A DNA stretch of 64,000 nt, from the NCBI GenBank assembly GCA_023442945.1, contig JAEZWW010000113.1, positions 24,379 through 88,378 on the forward strand. The letters are read 5' to 3'. The DNA is from Pseudomonadota bacterium. Lineage in GTDB: Bacteria > Pseudomonadota > Gammaproteobacteria > Burkholderiales > Burkholderiaceae_C. Of this stretch, positions 25,006-33,186 are shown one piece after another. How positions within the stretch are numbered: the stretch's first letter is position 1; every line of letters starts with the position of its first letter. Made by a program: the position numbers and the translations under genes. The notes under the pieces are model-generated. The model did no database searches. It saw nothing but the letters and a program-made list of their open reading frames with translations, and had not been told where the DNA came from.

Positions 25006-25668
25006 TCAGGCGTGCGTGGCGAGCCAGTCGCGCAGCTCGGGCACGGAATGCAGGACGGCGCGCGGGCCCAGGGCGTCGAATTCGGTCGGCTCGTGCGCGC
25101 CGTAGCTCACGCCCAGGCTGGCGCAGCCGGCGTTGCGCGCCATCAGCAGGTCGTGCGTGGTGTCGCCGACCATCAGCGTGCGCTCGGGCTCGGTGCCGAA
25201 TTCGCGCATCAGCTCGTGCAGCATGCGCGGGTCGGGCTTGCCGGCGGTTTCATCGGCCGTGCGCGAACCGTCGAACACGCCCTGCAGATCGCGCGTGGCC
25301 AGCACACTGTCCAGCCCGCGGCGGCTCTTGCCGGTGGCCACGCTGAGCCAGTGGTGGCGCGCCTTCAAGTCAGCCAACATGGGCAGCACGCCGTCGAACA
25401 GGCTGATGTCGTCCTGGTGCGCCAGGTAATGGCGGCGGTAACGCTCGCCCAGCAGCGGGTATTTGTCTTCCGGCACATCGGGCGCGGCGTGGGCCAGCGC
25501 CGGCATCAAGGCCATGCCGATGACGTAGGCCGCCGCCTCGCGCGTGGGCCGCGCGCCGCCGACGTCGACCACCGCCTGCTGGATGCAGCGCGTGATGATG
25601 CCGGTGGAATCGAACAGCGTGCCGTCCCAGTCGAAGCAGATCAAGTCGAATTGGCGCGGGCGGGTCAT
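25006..25668 (-). CDS. HAD-superfamily hydrolase, phosphoglycolate phosphatase-like
   Basis: A 220-residue HAD phosphatase. Motif I is D13WDGT with catalytic Asp13 and Asp15; motif II is the Thr in SVATGKSRRG, whose GKS also holds the motif-III-type Lys region, and motif IV is MVGDTTHD. The helical cap between motifs I and II (about residues 20-90) is that of the Gph/PGP group. The substrate may be phosphoglycolate or another small phosphoester. Its ATG overlaps the rluC stop by four bases, so translation is coupled to rluC; the same rluC-HAD pairing is common in Proteobacteria. Confidence 0.88.
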   Translation of the reverse strand: MTRPRQFDLICFDWDGTLFDSTGIITRCIQQAVVDVGGARPTREAAAYVIGMALMPALAHAAPDVPEDKYPLLGERYRRHYLAHQDDISLFDGVLPMLADLKARHHWLSVATGKSRRGLDSVLATRDLQGVFDGSRTADETAGKPDPRMLHELMREFGTEPERTLMVGDTTHDLLMARNAGCASLGVSYGAHEPTEFDALGPRAVLHSVPELRDWLATHA

Positions 25669-26657
25669 GCGGGGGTCAGAAAGGCTTGCAGGTCGTCAGG
25701 CAGCGGCGCATGCAGTTCCACGCGCTCCCCACTGGCGGGGTGCGTGAACTGTAACCGCCACGCGTGCAGGAACATGCGCTTAAGGCCTTGCTTGTGCAGG
25801 GCTTTGTTGCGATCGAATTCGCCGTATTTCTCGTCGCCTGCGATCGGGTGGCCCTGGCTGGCCAGGTGCACACGGATCTGGTGCGTTCGCCCCGTTTTGA
25901 TGGTCACTTCCAGCAGCGTGAAGCCGGGCAGGCGTTCGCGCACCTTGACCAGGGTGATGGCGCGCATGCCGTCCGGGTCGTCCTTGGCGACCACCTTGAC
26001 GCGGCGTTCGCCCTCGCCCACGCCGCCGGGCACCAGGTATTTGTGCAGGGGCGCGTCGATCACCTTCAGCTTGTCGGGCCAGTCGCCCAGCACCAGCGCC
26101 AGGTAGGTCTTGCCGGTTTCGCGCTCGCGGAACTGGTCCTGCAGGTGTTTGAGCGCGCTGCGCTTCTTGGCGACCAGCAGGATGCCACTGGTTTCGCGGT
26201 CCAGCCGGTGCACCAACTCCAGCGTCTTGGCCATGGGGCGGGCGCGGCGCAGTTGCTCGATCACGCCAAAGCTGACGCCCGAGCCGCCGTGCACCGCCAC
26301 GCCGGCGGGTTTGTCGATGGCCAGGACGTGCTCGTCTTCCAGCAAGATGGGAAATTCGCGCGCTGGGGCGGCCTGCGGGCCTTCGGTGGGTTGGGCTTCG
26401 GCCACGCGCACAGGGGGCACGCGCACCAAGTCGCCGGGTGCGACGCGGGCATCGGCCGTCGCCCGGCCCTTGTTCAGGCGCACTTCGCCGCTGCGGATGA
26501 TGCGGTAGACGTGGGTCTTGGGCACGCCCTTGAGGTGGCGCAGCAGGTAGTTGTCCAGGCGCTGGCCGGCCGATTCTTCGTCCACCGTCAGCCAGCGCAC
26601 CTCGGGTTTGACCTGAGGCGCGGGGGCCGGTGGTTTGACACTTATAATGCGACTCAC
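25665..26657 (-). CDS. rluC: 23S rRNA pseudouridine synthase RluC
   Basis: A 330-residue RluA-family enzyme that isomerises uridines of 23S rRNA. It begins with an S4-like RNA-binding domain (RLDNYLLRHLKGVPKTHVYRIIRSGEVRLNKGR). The catalytic domain has HRLDRETSGILLVAK, whose Asp is catalytic, and TGRTHQIRVHLASQGHPIAGDEKYG. The frame stays open for more than 3.6 kb upstream opposite rne, so the start must be chosen: GTG 26657 gives VSRIISVKPPAP, the first plausible codon before the conserved part, but no SD supports it. It is divergent from rne, as in E. coli. Confidence 0.9.
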   Translation of the reverse strand: MSRIISVKPPAPAPQVKPEVRWLTVDEESAGQRLDNYLLRHLKGVPKTHVYRIIRSGEVRLNKGRATADARVAPGDLVRVPPVRVAEAQPTEGPQAAPAREFPILLEDEHVLAIDKPAGVAVHGGSGVSFGVIEQLRRARPMAKTLELVHRLDRETSGILLVAKKRSALKHLQDQFRERETGKTYLALVLGDWPDKLKVIDAPLHKYLVPGGVGEGERRVKVVAKDDPDGMRAITLVKVRERLPGFTLLEVTIKTGRTHQIRVHLASQGHPIAGDEKYGEFDRNKALHKQGLKRMFLHAWRLQFTHPASGERVELHAPLPDDLQAFLTPA

Positions 26658-27011
26658 TGGCAATCGGCCGTAAGTGGTTGAATTTGAAATGGAAGTTGCT
26701 TGCCCAAGAGCGCAAGTGTAATTCCACCCCTTACGAAGTCGGCGCCAGTAATTGGTCGATGCCGGGCTTGCACAAGAAAGCGCCCTGCCCACCGCGCCCC
26801 CTTTTTGGGCCCGGGCAGCCACGCACGAAAAGCGCAGGTCGGGTCGACGCGATGAAACCCTGATTGACGGAATACCCAAAGTCGGCAGGTTGGCCCGCAC
26901 AGCGCGTGGTGAACCTGTCGATCGGATCGAAGCGAGAACCCCGGTGCTGATGGCGATGATGACAATGCTCCAACGTTGGCTGCGGCCTGCGTTTTGCGAT
27001 GCATTTCTTGC

Positions 27012-27056
27012 CAAAGCCCCCACCACACCTGCGCAAGCAGCTACGCAATTTGTAGC
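27012..27056 (+). repeat. family A repeat in the rne leader
   Basis: CACACCTGCGCAAGCAGCTACG, then CAATTTGTAGC, matches the right two thirds of the consensus. Confidence 0.85.
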
Positions 27057-27234
27057 ATGTACGCGGGTTTTGCCACCGGATCCCCTCGCCCCCTTCCACG
27101 CGCCCCCGCCTGACTTCGGCCGCTGAAGCTTCGGTTTCAGCAGCCCGGATTGCCCTGCTCCAAGCACCGGCATCCGCCCGTCTCGCGCCACGGCAGTTTC
27201 CTTCGTCTCGTCGCGCCGCCTCCGGCATCTCGGG

Positions 27235-27294
27235 CCCCGCTTGTCGGGGTTGTGCTGACTCGATCCCCGCTTGTCGGGGTCGTGCTGAGACAGA
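27235..27294 (+). promoter_or_regulatory. tandem hairpins in the rne 5' leader
   Basis: CCCCGCTTGTCGGGG occurs at 27235-27249 and again at 27265-27279, inside a 30-base tandem duplication whose copies differ at few positions (TTGTGCTGACTCGAT against TCGTGCTGAGACAGA). Each unit can fold into a CCCCG/CGGGG stem with a short loop. The second ends about 30 bases before ATG 27312. In E. coli, hairpins in the rne leader mediate RNase E autoregulation, so a similar role is possible. Confidence 0.5.
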
Positions 27295-27311
27295 CAGAAG
27301 GAAAACGCATC

Positions 27312-30287
27312 ATGAAACGGATGCTGATCAACGCCACGCAGGCTGAAGAACGCCGCCTGGCCATCGTCGACGGACAAAAACTCCTCGACTACGAGATCGA
27401 AATCGAAGGGCGCGAACAGCGCAAAGGCAACATCTACAAGGCCGTCGTCACGCGGGTCGAGCCCTCGCTCGAAGCCTGCTTTGTCGACTACGGCGAAGAC
27501 CGCCACGGCTTCCTGCCGTTCAAGGAAATCTCCCGCCAGTACTTCGCTGAAGGCGTGTCCGTCAGCCAGGCGCGCATCAACGACGTGATCAAGGAAGGCC
27601 AGGAGCTGCTGGTCCAGGTCGAAAAGGAAGAGCGTGGCAACAAGGGCGCGGCCCTGACCACCTTCGTCAGCCTGGCCGGCCGTTATGTCGTGCTGATGCC
27701 CAACAACCCGCGCGGCGGTGGCGTCAGCCGCCGCATCGAGGGTGAGGACCGCGCCGAACTCAAAGAGGCGATGGACCAGCTGGACTACCCGAAGGGCATG
27801 TCCATCATCGCGCGCACCGCCGGCATCGGCCGCACCGCGCCCGAGCTGCAGTGGGACCTGAACTACCTGCTGAAACTGTGGGACGCCGTCGCCGGCGCCG
27901 CCAAGGGTGCCAAGGGCGCCTTCCTGATCTACCAGGAAAGCAACCTGGTGATCCGCGCCATCCGCGACTACTTCAACAGCGACATCGGTGACATCCTGAT
28001 CGACACGGACGACGTGTACGAACAGGCGCACCAGTTCATGAGCCACGTGATGCCCGAACAGGCGCATCGCGTGAAACGCTACCGCGACAACGCGCCGCTG
28101 TTCAGCCGCTTCCAGATCGAGCACCAGATCGAGTCGGCCTACAGCCGCACCGTGACGCTGCCGTCCGGCGGCGCCATCGTGATCGACCACGCCGAAGCGC
28201 TGGTGGCGGTGGACGTCAACTCGGCGCGCGCTATCAAGGGCGGCGACATCGAAGAGACCGCGACCCGCACCAACCTGGAAGCCGCCGACGAAGTGGCGCG
28301 CCAGATGCGCCTGCGCGACTTGGGCGGCCTGATCGTGATCGACTTCATCGACATGGAAGAGGCCAAGAACCGCCGCGAGGTCGAAAACCGCCTGCGCGAC
28401 GCGCTGCGCCAAGACCGCGCGCGCGTGCAGTTCGGCTCCATCAGCAAATTCGGCCTGCTGGAGATGAGCCGCCAGCGCCTGAAGCCGGCCCTGTCCGAAG
28501 GCGCCTCCATCCCCTGCCCGCGCTGCGGCGGCTCCGGCCACGTGCGCGACACCGAATCGTCGGCCCTGCAGATCCTGCGGATCATTCAGGAAGAGTCGAT
28601 GAAGGACAACACCGCAGCCGTCAACGTGCAGGTGCCGGTGGAAGTGGGCAGCTTCCTGCTGAACGAAAAGCGCCCCGAGATCGCCAAGATCGAGCTCAAG
28701 CAGCGCGTCAACGTCACCCTGGTGCCCAACAAGACGCTGGAGACGCCGCACTACAAGCTGGACCGCCTGAAGCACGACGACCCGCGCCTGGACGACCTGG
28801 ATTCCAGCTACAAACTGGCCGAGGAATTCGAAGACCCGACCACCGTCACGCGCCGCAGCCAGGAGCCAACCAACCGCCAGCAGCCCGTCATCAAAGGCGT
28901 GCTGCGCGACGAGCCGGCACCGCAACCGGTGGCCCGCCCCGAGCCGGTGGCCAAGCCGCCCGTGGCCGTGGCGCCGCCTGCCCCGGTGGTGGCGCCGCCC
29001 GCACCGGCCCCGGCCGGCCTGATGGGTTGGCTCAAAGGCCTGTTCTCGGCACCGCCCGCCGTCGTGGTGGCACCGGCACCCGTGCCGGCTCCGCAGCCTG
29101 CGGCCGTCCCCGCCGCTGGCGAAAAATCCGACAGCCGCGGCGGTGACCGCCGTGGTGGCCGAGGCGGCCGTGGCCGCAATGGCGAAGGCCGTGGTGGCGA
29201 AGGCCGCAACGGTGAAGAGCGTGGCGCACGCGGCGAAGGCCGCCGTGGCGAAGCCCGCGCCGACGGCAACAGCGAAGGCCGCGGCAGCCGAGACGGTGCT
29301 GGCCGCGACGGCAGCCGCCGCAACGAGCGCAACGAGCGTCCGCGCCGCGACCCGCAAACCGCGCTGAATGGTGACGAAGCCGCCAAACCGCAAGCCGCCC
29401 TGGGCACCGACGCCGCCGATGGCAACCGCGCCCCGCGCGGTGAGCGCAGCGACCGTGGTGAACGCGGCGACGGCCGCCGTGGCCGTGGCGAAGGCCGCCG
29501 TGAGCGCCCGAGCCAGGACGGCATGGCGGACGCCAACGCCGACGTCAACGCAACGGATGCCAACAACGCGCCGGTCGACACCACGCACGCCGAGCGCGAC
29601 AGCAGCGCCAACGGCGAGCGCCGCGAACGCCGCCCGCGCGGTGAGCGCGGTGAGCGCGGTGAGCGCGGTGAGCGCGGTGGCCGCGAGCGCCGCGAGCGCA
29701 CGCCCGATGGCGAGCGCACGCAAGACGCGCTGAACGGCGACCACGCTCCGGCGGACGACATGGCGCCCGCCGCGCCGGTCGCTGCCGGTGCCGCCGCGTC
29801 GGCCGAGACCGCCCCGCGCTCGTACTTCGCCCGCGCTGCCGAAGCGCCGGAAGCCGCTCCGGCCGCATCGGCCCCGGTGGCCGAAGCCGCCCCGGTCGAC
29901 GCGCCCGTGTCCGCACCAGTCGCCGCCCCGGCACCGGTGGCTGCACCCGTCGCCGCCGCAGCCCCGGTCGCTCCGGCCCGCACGCCAGCCCCGGCGCCCG
30001 CGCCGGTGGCCATTGGCATGCCCAAGGTGCAGTCGTTCACGCTGCCGGCCGAGCAACTGGCGCAGGTCGCCAGCGGCGCCGGCCTGCTGTGGGTCAATTC
30101 GGACGCCGACAAGGTCGCTGCCGTGCAAGCGGCCATCGCCGCCGAACCGCGCCCGATCCACGTGCCGCGCGAGCGCCCGCCGCTGGTCGAGCTGGACGAA
30201 GGCCCGCTGGTGCTGGTCGAAACGCGCAAGGACCTGCACGGCGTGACGCTGGCGTTCGAGCGCCCGAGCGAAGGCGCGCCGCACTGA
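27312..30287 (+). CDS. rne: ribonuclease E
   Basis: A 991-residue endoribonuclease that starts mRNA decay and processes rRNA and tRNA. The catalytic half (about residues 1-510) has the S1 domain (KGNIYKAVVTRVEPSLEACFVDYG), catalytic Asp301 (AVDVNSA) and Asp344 (VIDFIDM), equivalent to E. coli D303 and D346, and the zinc-link C402PRC405. The C-terminal half is disordered: a Pro/Ala linker, a short amphipathic GLMGWLKGLFS that may be a membrane anchor, a long Arg/Gly/Glu-rich RNA-binding stretch, and a conserved end block (KVQSFTLPAEQLAQVA...). Nine-base tandem repeats code for (GER)n near residue 780. An intrinsic terminator follows. Confidence 0.96.
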   Translation: MKRMLINATQAEERRLAIVDGQKLLDYEIEIEGREQRKGNIYKAVVTRVEPSLEACFVDYGEDRHGFLPFKEISRQYFAEGVSVSQARINDVIKEGQELLVQVEKEERGNKGAALTTFVSLAGRYVVLMPNNPRGGGVSRRIEGEDRAELKEAMDQLDYPKGMSIIARTAGIGRTAPELQWDLNYLLKLWDAVAGAAKGAKGAFLIYQESNLVIRAIRDYFNSDIGDILIDTDDVYEQAHQFMSHVMPEQAHRVKRYRDNAPLFSRFQIEHQIESAYSRTVTLPSGGAIVIDHAEALVAVDVNSARAIKGGDIEETATRTNLEAADEVARQMRLRDLGGLIVIDFIDMEEAKNRREVENRLRDALRQDRARVQFGSISKFGLLEMSRQRLKPALSEGASIPCPRCGGSGHVRDTESSALQILRIIQEESMKDNTAAVNVQVPVEVGSFLLNEKRPEIAKIELKQRVNVTLVPNKTLETPHYKLDRLKHDDPRLDDLDSSYKLAEEFEDPTTVTRRSQEPTNRQQPVIKGVLRDEPAPQPVARPEPVAKPPVAVAPPAPVVAPPAPAPAGLMGWLKGLFSAPPAVVVAPAPVPAPQPAAVPAAGEKSDSRGGDRRGGRGGRGRNGEGRGGEGRNGEERGARGEGRRGEARADGNSEGRGSRDGAGRDGSRRNERNERPRRDPQTALNGDEAAKPQAALGTDAADGNRAPRGERSDRGERGDGRRGRGEGRRERPSQDGMADANADVNATDANNAPVDTTHAERDSSANGERRERRPRGERGERGERGERGGRERRERTPDGERTQDALNGDHAPADDMAPAAPVAAGAAASAETAPRSYFARAAEAPEAAPAASAPVAEAAPVDAPVSAPVAAPAPVAAPVAAAAPVAPARTPAPAPAPVAIGMPKVQSFTLPAEQLAQVASGAGLLWVNSDADKVAAVQAAIAAEPRPIHVPRERPPLVELDEGPLVLVETRKDLHGVTLAFERPSEGAPH

Positions 30288-30340
30288 CGGCCGCACACAC
30301 CGCCGGCCCGCGTCCACGGGCCGGTCCGGCGCGCTCTGCA

Positions 30341-30365
30341 ACGCCGCCTTCGGGCGGCGTTTTTG
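30341..30365 (+). terminator. intrinsic terminator of rne
   Basis: ACGCCGCC-TTCG-GGCGGCGT followed by TTTTG: an 8-bp GC stem with a UUCG tetraloop and a T tract, 54 bases after the rne stop. Confidence 0.93.
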
Positions 30366-30452
30366 TTGGAAGGCATGTGGCTTTTACCCCTGCGGACAAC
30401 AGGGCCAGTGCGTCCACCGCGCCAGCGCCGCACTCACCAGCCATTTTCAAGC

Positions 30453-30511
30453 CAAATCAGGCACTGGCCCTACAATCATCTGCGCGAGCAGCTATCACAT
30501 TTATAGCTATT
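30453..30511 (+). repeat. family A repeat upstream of the M23 peptidase gene
   Basis: CCAAATCAGGCACTGGCCC, TACAATCATCTGCGCGAGCAG, then CTATCACATTTATAGCTATTG. It is a full-length copy with the extended right end. Confidence 0.92.
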
Positions 30512-30739
30512 GATCGGTCCCGATCCGTTCGTGGCACCCGCGCAGCGACGAAGACCGGGCCTATTCGGTACCCCGCCCGGTTACGAGGTTGGCGCAAAAG
30601 TCACACCTCTACACAACTCCGGCAAAAACCGTTAGGCTCGCGCTTTGGTTTTTCTTCGGGCTCTCCGTGCACGACGCGGAGCGGCCCCCAGGGCTGGCCT
30701 GCAGCATTCCCGGCGCGCCCGCCCACCTGCCCCCTCGAG

Positions 30740-31651
30740 ATGACACGTTCCACCGTCCTCATCGTCACGCCGCACCAAACGCAGTCGCTGGAAGTCGACG
30801 CGCGGCTGCTGCGCTGGCTCAAGCCCACGCTGATCGGGCTGGCCTGCGTGTCGACGGTGCTGGCCATCGGCCTGACGGCGGGCGGCGTGCATTACCTGTT
30901 GGCGCGCGCCGACCACCAGAGCGAGCAAAGCGCGCGCCGTGCCGAGATCGACAGCCTGCGCACCCAGGTGCAGGACCTGAAGAACTTCACCTCGGCCGAG
31001 ATCAACGCCAAGCTGGCGGCGCTGAAGAAGTCCGAACAGATGATCAGCGACCTGCAGGCCTACCTGGGCGCGCGCGGGGTCAACGTCAAGCCGGTGTCGG
31101 CCGAAGCGCCCAAGGGCCAACCCAACCCGGCGGCCGGCGGCCCCGTGGTGCCGATCGCCCGGCCTGTGCCCTTCACCGGCAGCTTTGCGCGCGACGCCAG
31201 CGACCTGCTGCAGACGCTGCAATCCGTCCCGCTGGGCGTGCCGCACGAAGGCGCCCTCAGCTCCCAGTACGGCGGCCGGCCCAACCCGTTCACCGGGCGC
31301 GGCAACGAATCGCACGGCGGCCTGGACTTCAAGGGCGCGAGCGGCGAGCCTGTGCGTGCCACGGCACGCGGCAAGGTCACGCAAGCCGGCTGGAACGGCG
31401 GCTACGGCAACGTGGTCACCGTCACCCACGCCTATGGCCACAGCACGCTGTACGCCCACCTGTCCAGCATCGACGTGAAATCCGGCGACACCGTCCAGGC
31501 CGGCGACACCGTGGGCCGCGTCGGCTCCACCGGCCGCTCGACCGGCCCGCACCTGCACTACGAAGTGCAATGGCGCGGCCAGCGCCTGGATCCGCAAACC
31601 TTCCTGGCGCTGGATTCGTCCGGCACCCCCTCCGCCCCTCCCGCCCCCTGA
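30740..31651 (+). CDS. M23 family peptidase (LytM-type)
   Basis: A 303-residue zinc endopeptidase predicted to cut peptidoglycan cross-links. It has one N-terminal membrane helix (about residues 30-55), a coiled coil (QSARRAEIDSLRTQVQDLKNF...), and a C-terminal LytM domain with HGGLDFKG (His and Asp zinc ligands) and HLHYEV. ATG 30740 follows CTCGAG at a suitable distance and starts before the anchor; the frame extends upstream through non-conserved DNA. The bactofilin gene follows 24 bases later. This M23-bactofilin pairing is widespread and links cell-shape control to local wall cleavage. Confidence 0.92.
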   Translation: MTRSTVLIVTPHQTQSLEVDARLLRWLKPTLIGLACVSTVLAIGLTAGGVHYLLARADHQSEQSARRAEIDSLRTQVQDLKNFTSAEINAKLAALKKSEQMISDLQAYLGARGVNVKPVSAEAPKGQPNPAAGGPVVPIARPVPFTGSFARDASDLLQTLQSVPLGVPHEGALSSQYGGRPNPFTGRGNESHGGLDFKGASGEPVRATARGKVTQAGWNGGYGNVVTVTHAYGHSTLYAHLSSIDVKSGDTVQAGDTVGRVGSTGRSTGPHLHYEVQWRGQRLDPQTFLALDSSGTPSAPPAP

Positions 31652-31675
31652 CCGACCACGAAAGCGACCCTGACC

Positions 31676-32134
31676 ATGTTCGGCTCCGGTAAAGACAAAG
31701 CCTCCCCCCTCGCTGCTTCAACCGCCAACGGCGCGGCCGGCAAACAGATCGACACCCTGATCGCCCAGCAGTGCACGCTGGAGGGCGACCTGACCACGCA
31801 GAACTCGATCAAGGTCGACGGCCAGATCAAGGGCACGCTGCGCGCCGAAGGCCGCGCCATCATCGGCGAGACCGGCGTGGTCAAGGGCGACGTGCACGCG
31901 GCCGATCTGCTGGTGCTGGGCCGGCTGGAAGGCAACGTGTTCGCCCAACGCCTGCACCTGCAGGCCAGTGCGCACATCCACGGCAACATCAGCACCGACA
32001 GCCTGCAGGTCGACCCCGGCGCGCGCTACCACGGCAGCGTCAACATGCGTGACGACGGCGCCACCGTCGTGCCCTTCAGCGCCCCCGCCAGCACTGGCGC
32101 CGACGCGCCCACAGCCCGCAACGCCAAGGGCTGA
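31676..32134 (+). CDS. bactofilin
   Basis: A 152-residue bactofilin, a cytoskeletal protein that polymerises without nucleotides and localises cell-wall enzymes. The central right-handed beta-helix (about residues 30-120) shows the repeated short hydrophobic strands ending in G (LEGDLTTQNSIKVDGQIKGTLRAEG and so on). The N- and C-terminal ends are disordered and Ala/Ser-rich. It is co-transcribed with the M23 peptidase gene just upstream, its likely client. Confidence 0.93.
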   Translation: MFGSGKDKASPLAASTANGAAGKQIDTLIAQQCTLEGDLTTQNSIKVDGQIKGTLRAEGRAIIGETGVVKGDVHAADLLVLGRLEGNVFAQRLHLQASAHIHGNISTDSLQVDPGARYHGSVNMRDDGATVVPFSAPASTGADAPTARNAKG

Positions 32135-32442
32135 TTGCCCGGCCAGCGCGGGGCCGAGCGGGCCGATAAGCCCTGCCGCCAGCGCGCCCTTTTTCCCGCC
32201 ACCCCCGGCTGGATGGCTCCGCGCGCGTGGGCGACGCCGGTTGCGCGGCCGGCGTACGCCCCACGTCACCAATTCAGGGTAAGCTGGTCAGCTGCCGGGC
32301 GCCTTGCGCGGGCCGGCAACTCGGGCGTTGATAGCCAAACCCTAAAAATAGTTTAGGCAAAATGGATTGGACCATTTGATAGTTCTTTCCTAAGATACAC
32401 CCATTCCAAGATTTCTTTCATCAACTCAGGAGAAGCAGCAGC
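32135..32442. other. bactofilin-ahpC intergenic region
   Basis: A 308-base gap. The right half is AT-rich and carries two ATAG-N7-CTAA motifs (OxyR-like) and the SD AGGAG before ahpC. I see no gene and no strong terminator. Confidence 0.5.
32331..32393 (+). promoter_or_regulatory. candidate OxyR-type sites upstream of ahpC
   Basis: ATAG-N7-CTAA occurs at 32331-32345 and at 32379-32393, 48 bases apart. Both are close to the OxyR half-site ATAG-N7-CTAT. The second is 50 bases before the ahpC start. Peroxide control of ahpC by OxyR is well established elsewhere. Confidence 0.45.
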
Positions 32443-33015
32443 ATGTCAGCCCTCATCAACAGCAAAGTCCTCCCGTTCAAGACCCAGGCCTTCCACAACG
32501 GCAAGTTTGAAGAAGTGACGGACAAGAACCTGTCCAACGGCAAGAACTGGTCCGTGGTGATCTTCATGCCTGCCGCCTTCACCTTCAACTGCCCGACCGA
32601 GATCGAAGACGCGGCCGACCATTACGCCGAATTCCAGAAAGCCAACGCCGAGGTCTACATCGTCACCACCGACACGCACTTCTCGCACAAGGTGTGGCAT
32701 GAGACCTCCGACGCTGTCGGCAAGGCCAAATTCTTCCTGGTGGGCGACCCCACGCACCAGCTGACCAACAACTTCGGCGTGCACATCCCCGAAGAAGGCC
32801 TGGCTCTGCGCGGCACCTTCGTGATCGACCCCAGTGGCACGATCAAGACCATGGAAGTGCATTCCAACGAAATCGCCCGCGACGTGACGGAAACCCTGCG
32901 CAAGCTGAAGGCTGCCCAGTACACCGCCGCCCACCCCGGTGAAGTCTGCCCCGCCAAGTGGAAAGAAGGCGAGAAGACGATCAAGCCCTCGATCGACCTG
33001 GTCGGCAAGATCTAA
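32443..33015 (+). CDS. ahpC: alkyl hydroperoxide reductase subunit C
   Basis: A 190-residue typical two-cysteine peroxiredoxin that reduces hydrogen peroxide and organic peroxides. The peroxidatic Cys50 is in PAAFTFNCPTE, which keeps the PxxxTxxC motif, and the resolving Cys169 is in GEVCPAKW. Length and the C-terminal tail are those of enterobacterial AhpC, the sensitive type with a YF-like tail region replaced by SIDLVGKI. AGGAGAAG precedes ATG 32443. It is followed by its own terminator and then by ahpF, its disulfide reductase. Confidence 0.96.
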   Translation: MSALINSKVLPFKTQAFHNGKFEEVTDKNLSNGKNWSVVIFMPAAFTFNCPTEIEDAADHYAEFQKANAEVYIVTTDTHFSHKVWHETSDAVGKAKFFLVGDPTHQLTNNFGVHIPEEGLALRGTFVIDPSGTIKTMEVHSNEIARDVTETLRKLKAAQYTAAHPGEVCPAKWKEGEKTIKPSIDLVGKI

Positions 33016-33060
33016 GGCGCCTCAGCCTCTCGCGCGCCGGCGCACCAGCGGCGCGCTCTG

Positions 33061-33105
33061 ACCGGACGGCGACAGGGCGCCTTGGCCTTGCCGTCCGGTT
33101 TTTTT
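33061..33105 (+). terminator. intrinsic terminator of ahpC
   Basis: ACCGGACGGC ... GCCGTCCGGT followed by seven Ts, a perfect 10-bp stem. It is 45 bases after the ahpC stop, so ahpF probably needs read-through or its own promoter. Confidence 0.93.
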
Positions 33106-33124
33106 GTCCCTTGAATTTTTGAAT

Positions 33125-33175
33125 CAAATCAGGCTCCAGCGCTAGTACCACCTGCGCAGGCAGCTATGACAATAG
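33125..33175 (+). repeat. family A repeat before ahpF
   Basis: CAAATCAGGCTCCAGCGCTAG, then CACCTGCGCAGGCAGCTATG. It ends at the SD-like AGGAGC of ahpF. Confidence 0.92.
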
Positions 33176-33186
33176 GAGCATCCACC

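Larger units (their letters stand above)
26658..27311. other. rluC-rne divergent region and rne leader
   Basis: A 654-base stretch without a credible gene. It contains one family A repeat (27012-27056) and two tandem hairpins (27235-27294) just before rne. A perfect TATAAT occurs at 26643-26648, just left of this gap, but I find no -35 element at normal spacing. Confidence 0.55.
30288..30739. other. rne-M23 peptidase intergenic region
   Basis: A 452-base gap with the rne terminator (30341-30365), one family A repeat (30453-30511) and presumably the promoter of the M23 peptidase gene. No gene is seen. Confidence 0.55.

Noticed and set aside
26634..26648. TTGACA followed by TATAAT as a promoter
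   Set aside because: Only two bases separate the two hexamers, so they cannot form one sigma-70 promoter; no alternative -35 was found at 16-18 bases.
26658..30341. Very long minus-strand open frame opposite rne, continuous with rluC
   Set aside because: It is antisense to the whole RNase E gene, its translation is low-complexity (His/Arg/Gly/Val runs), and only the rluC part at 25665-26657 has family motifs.
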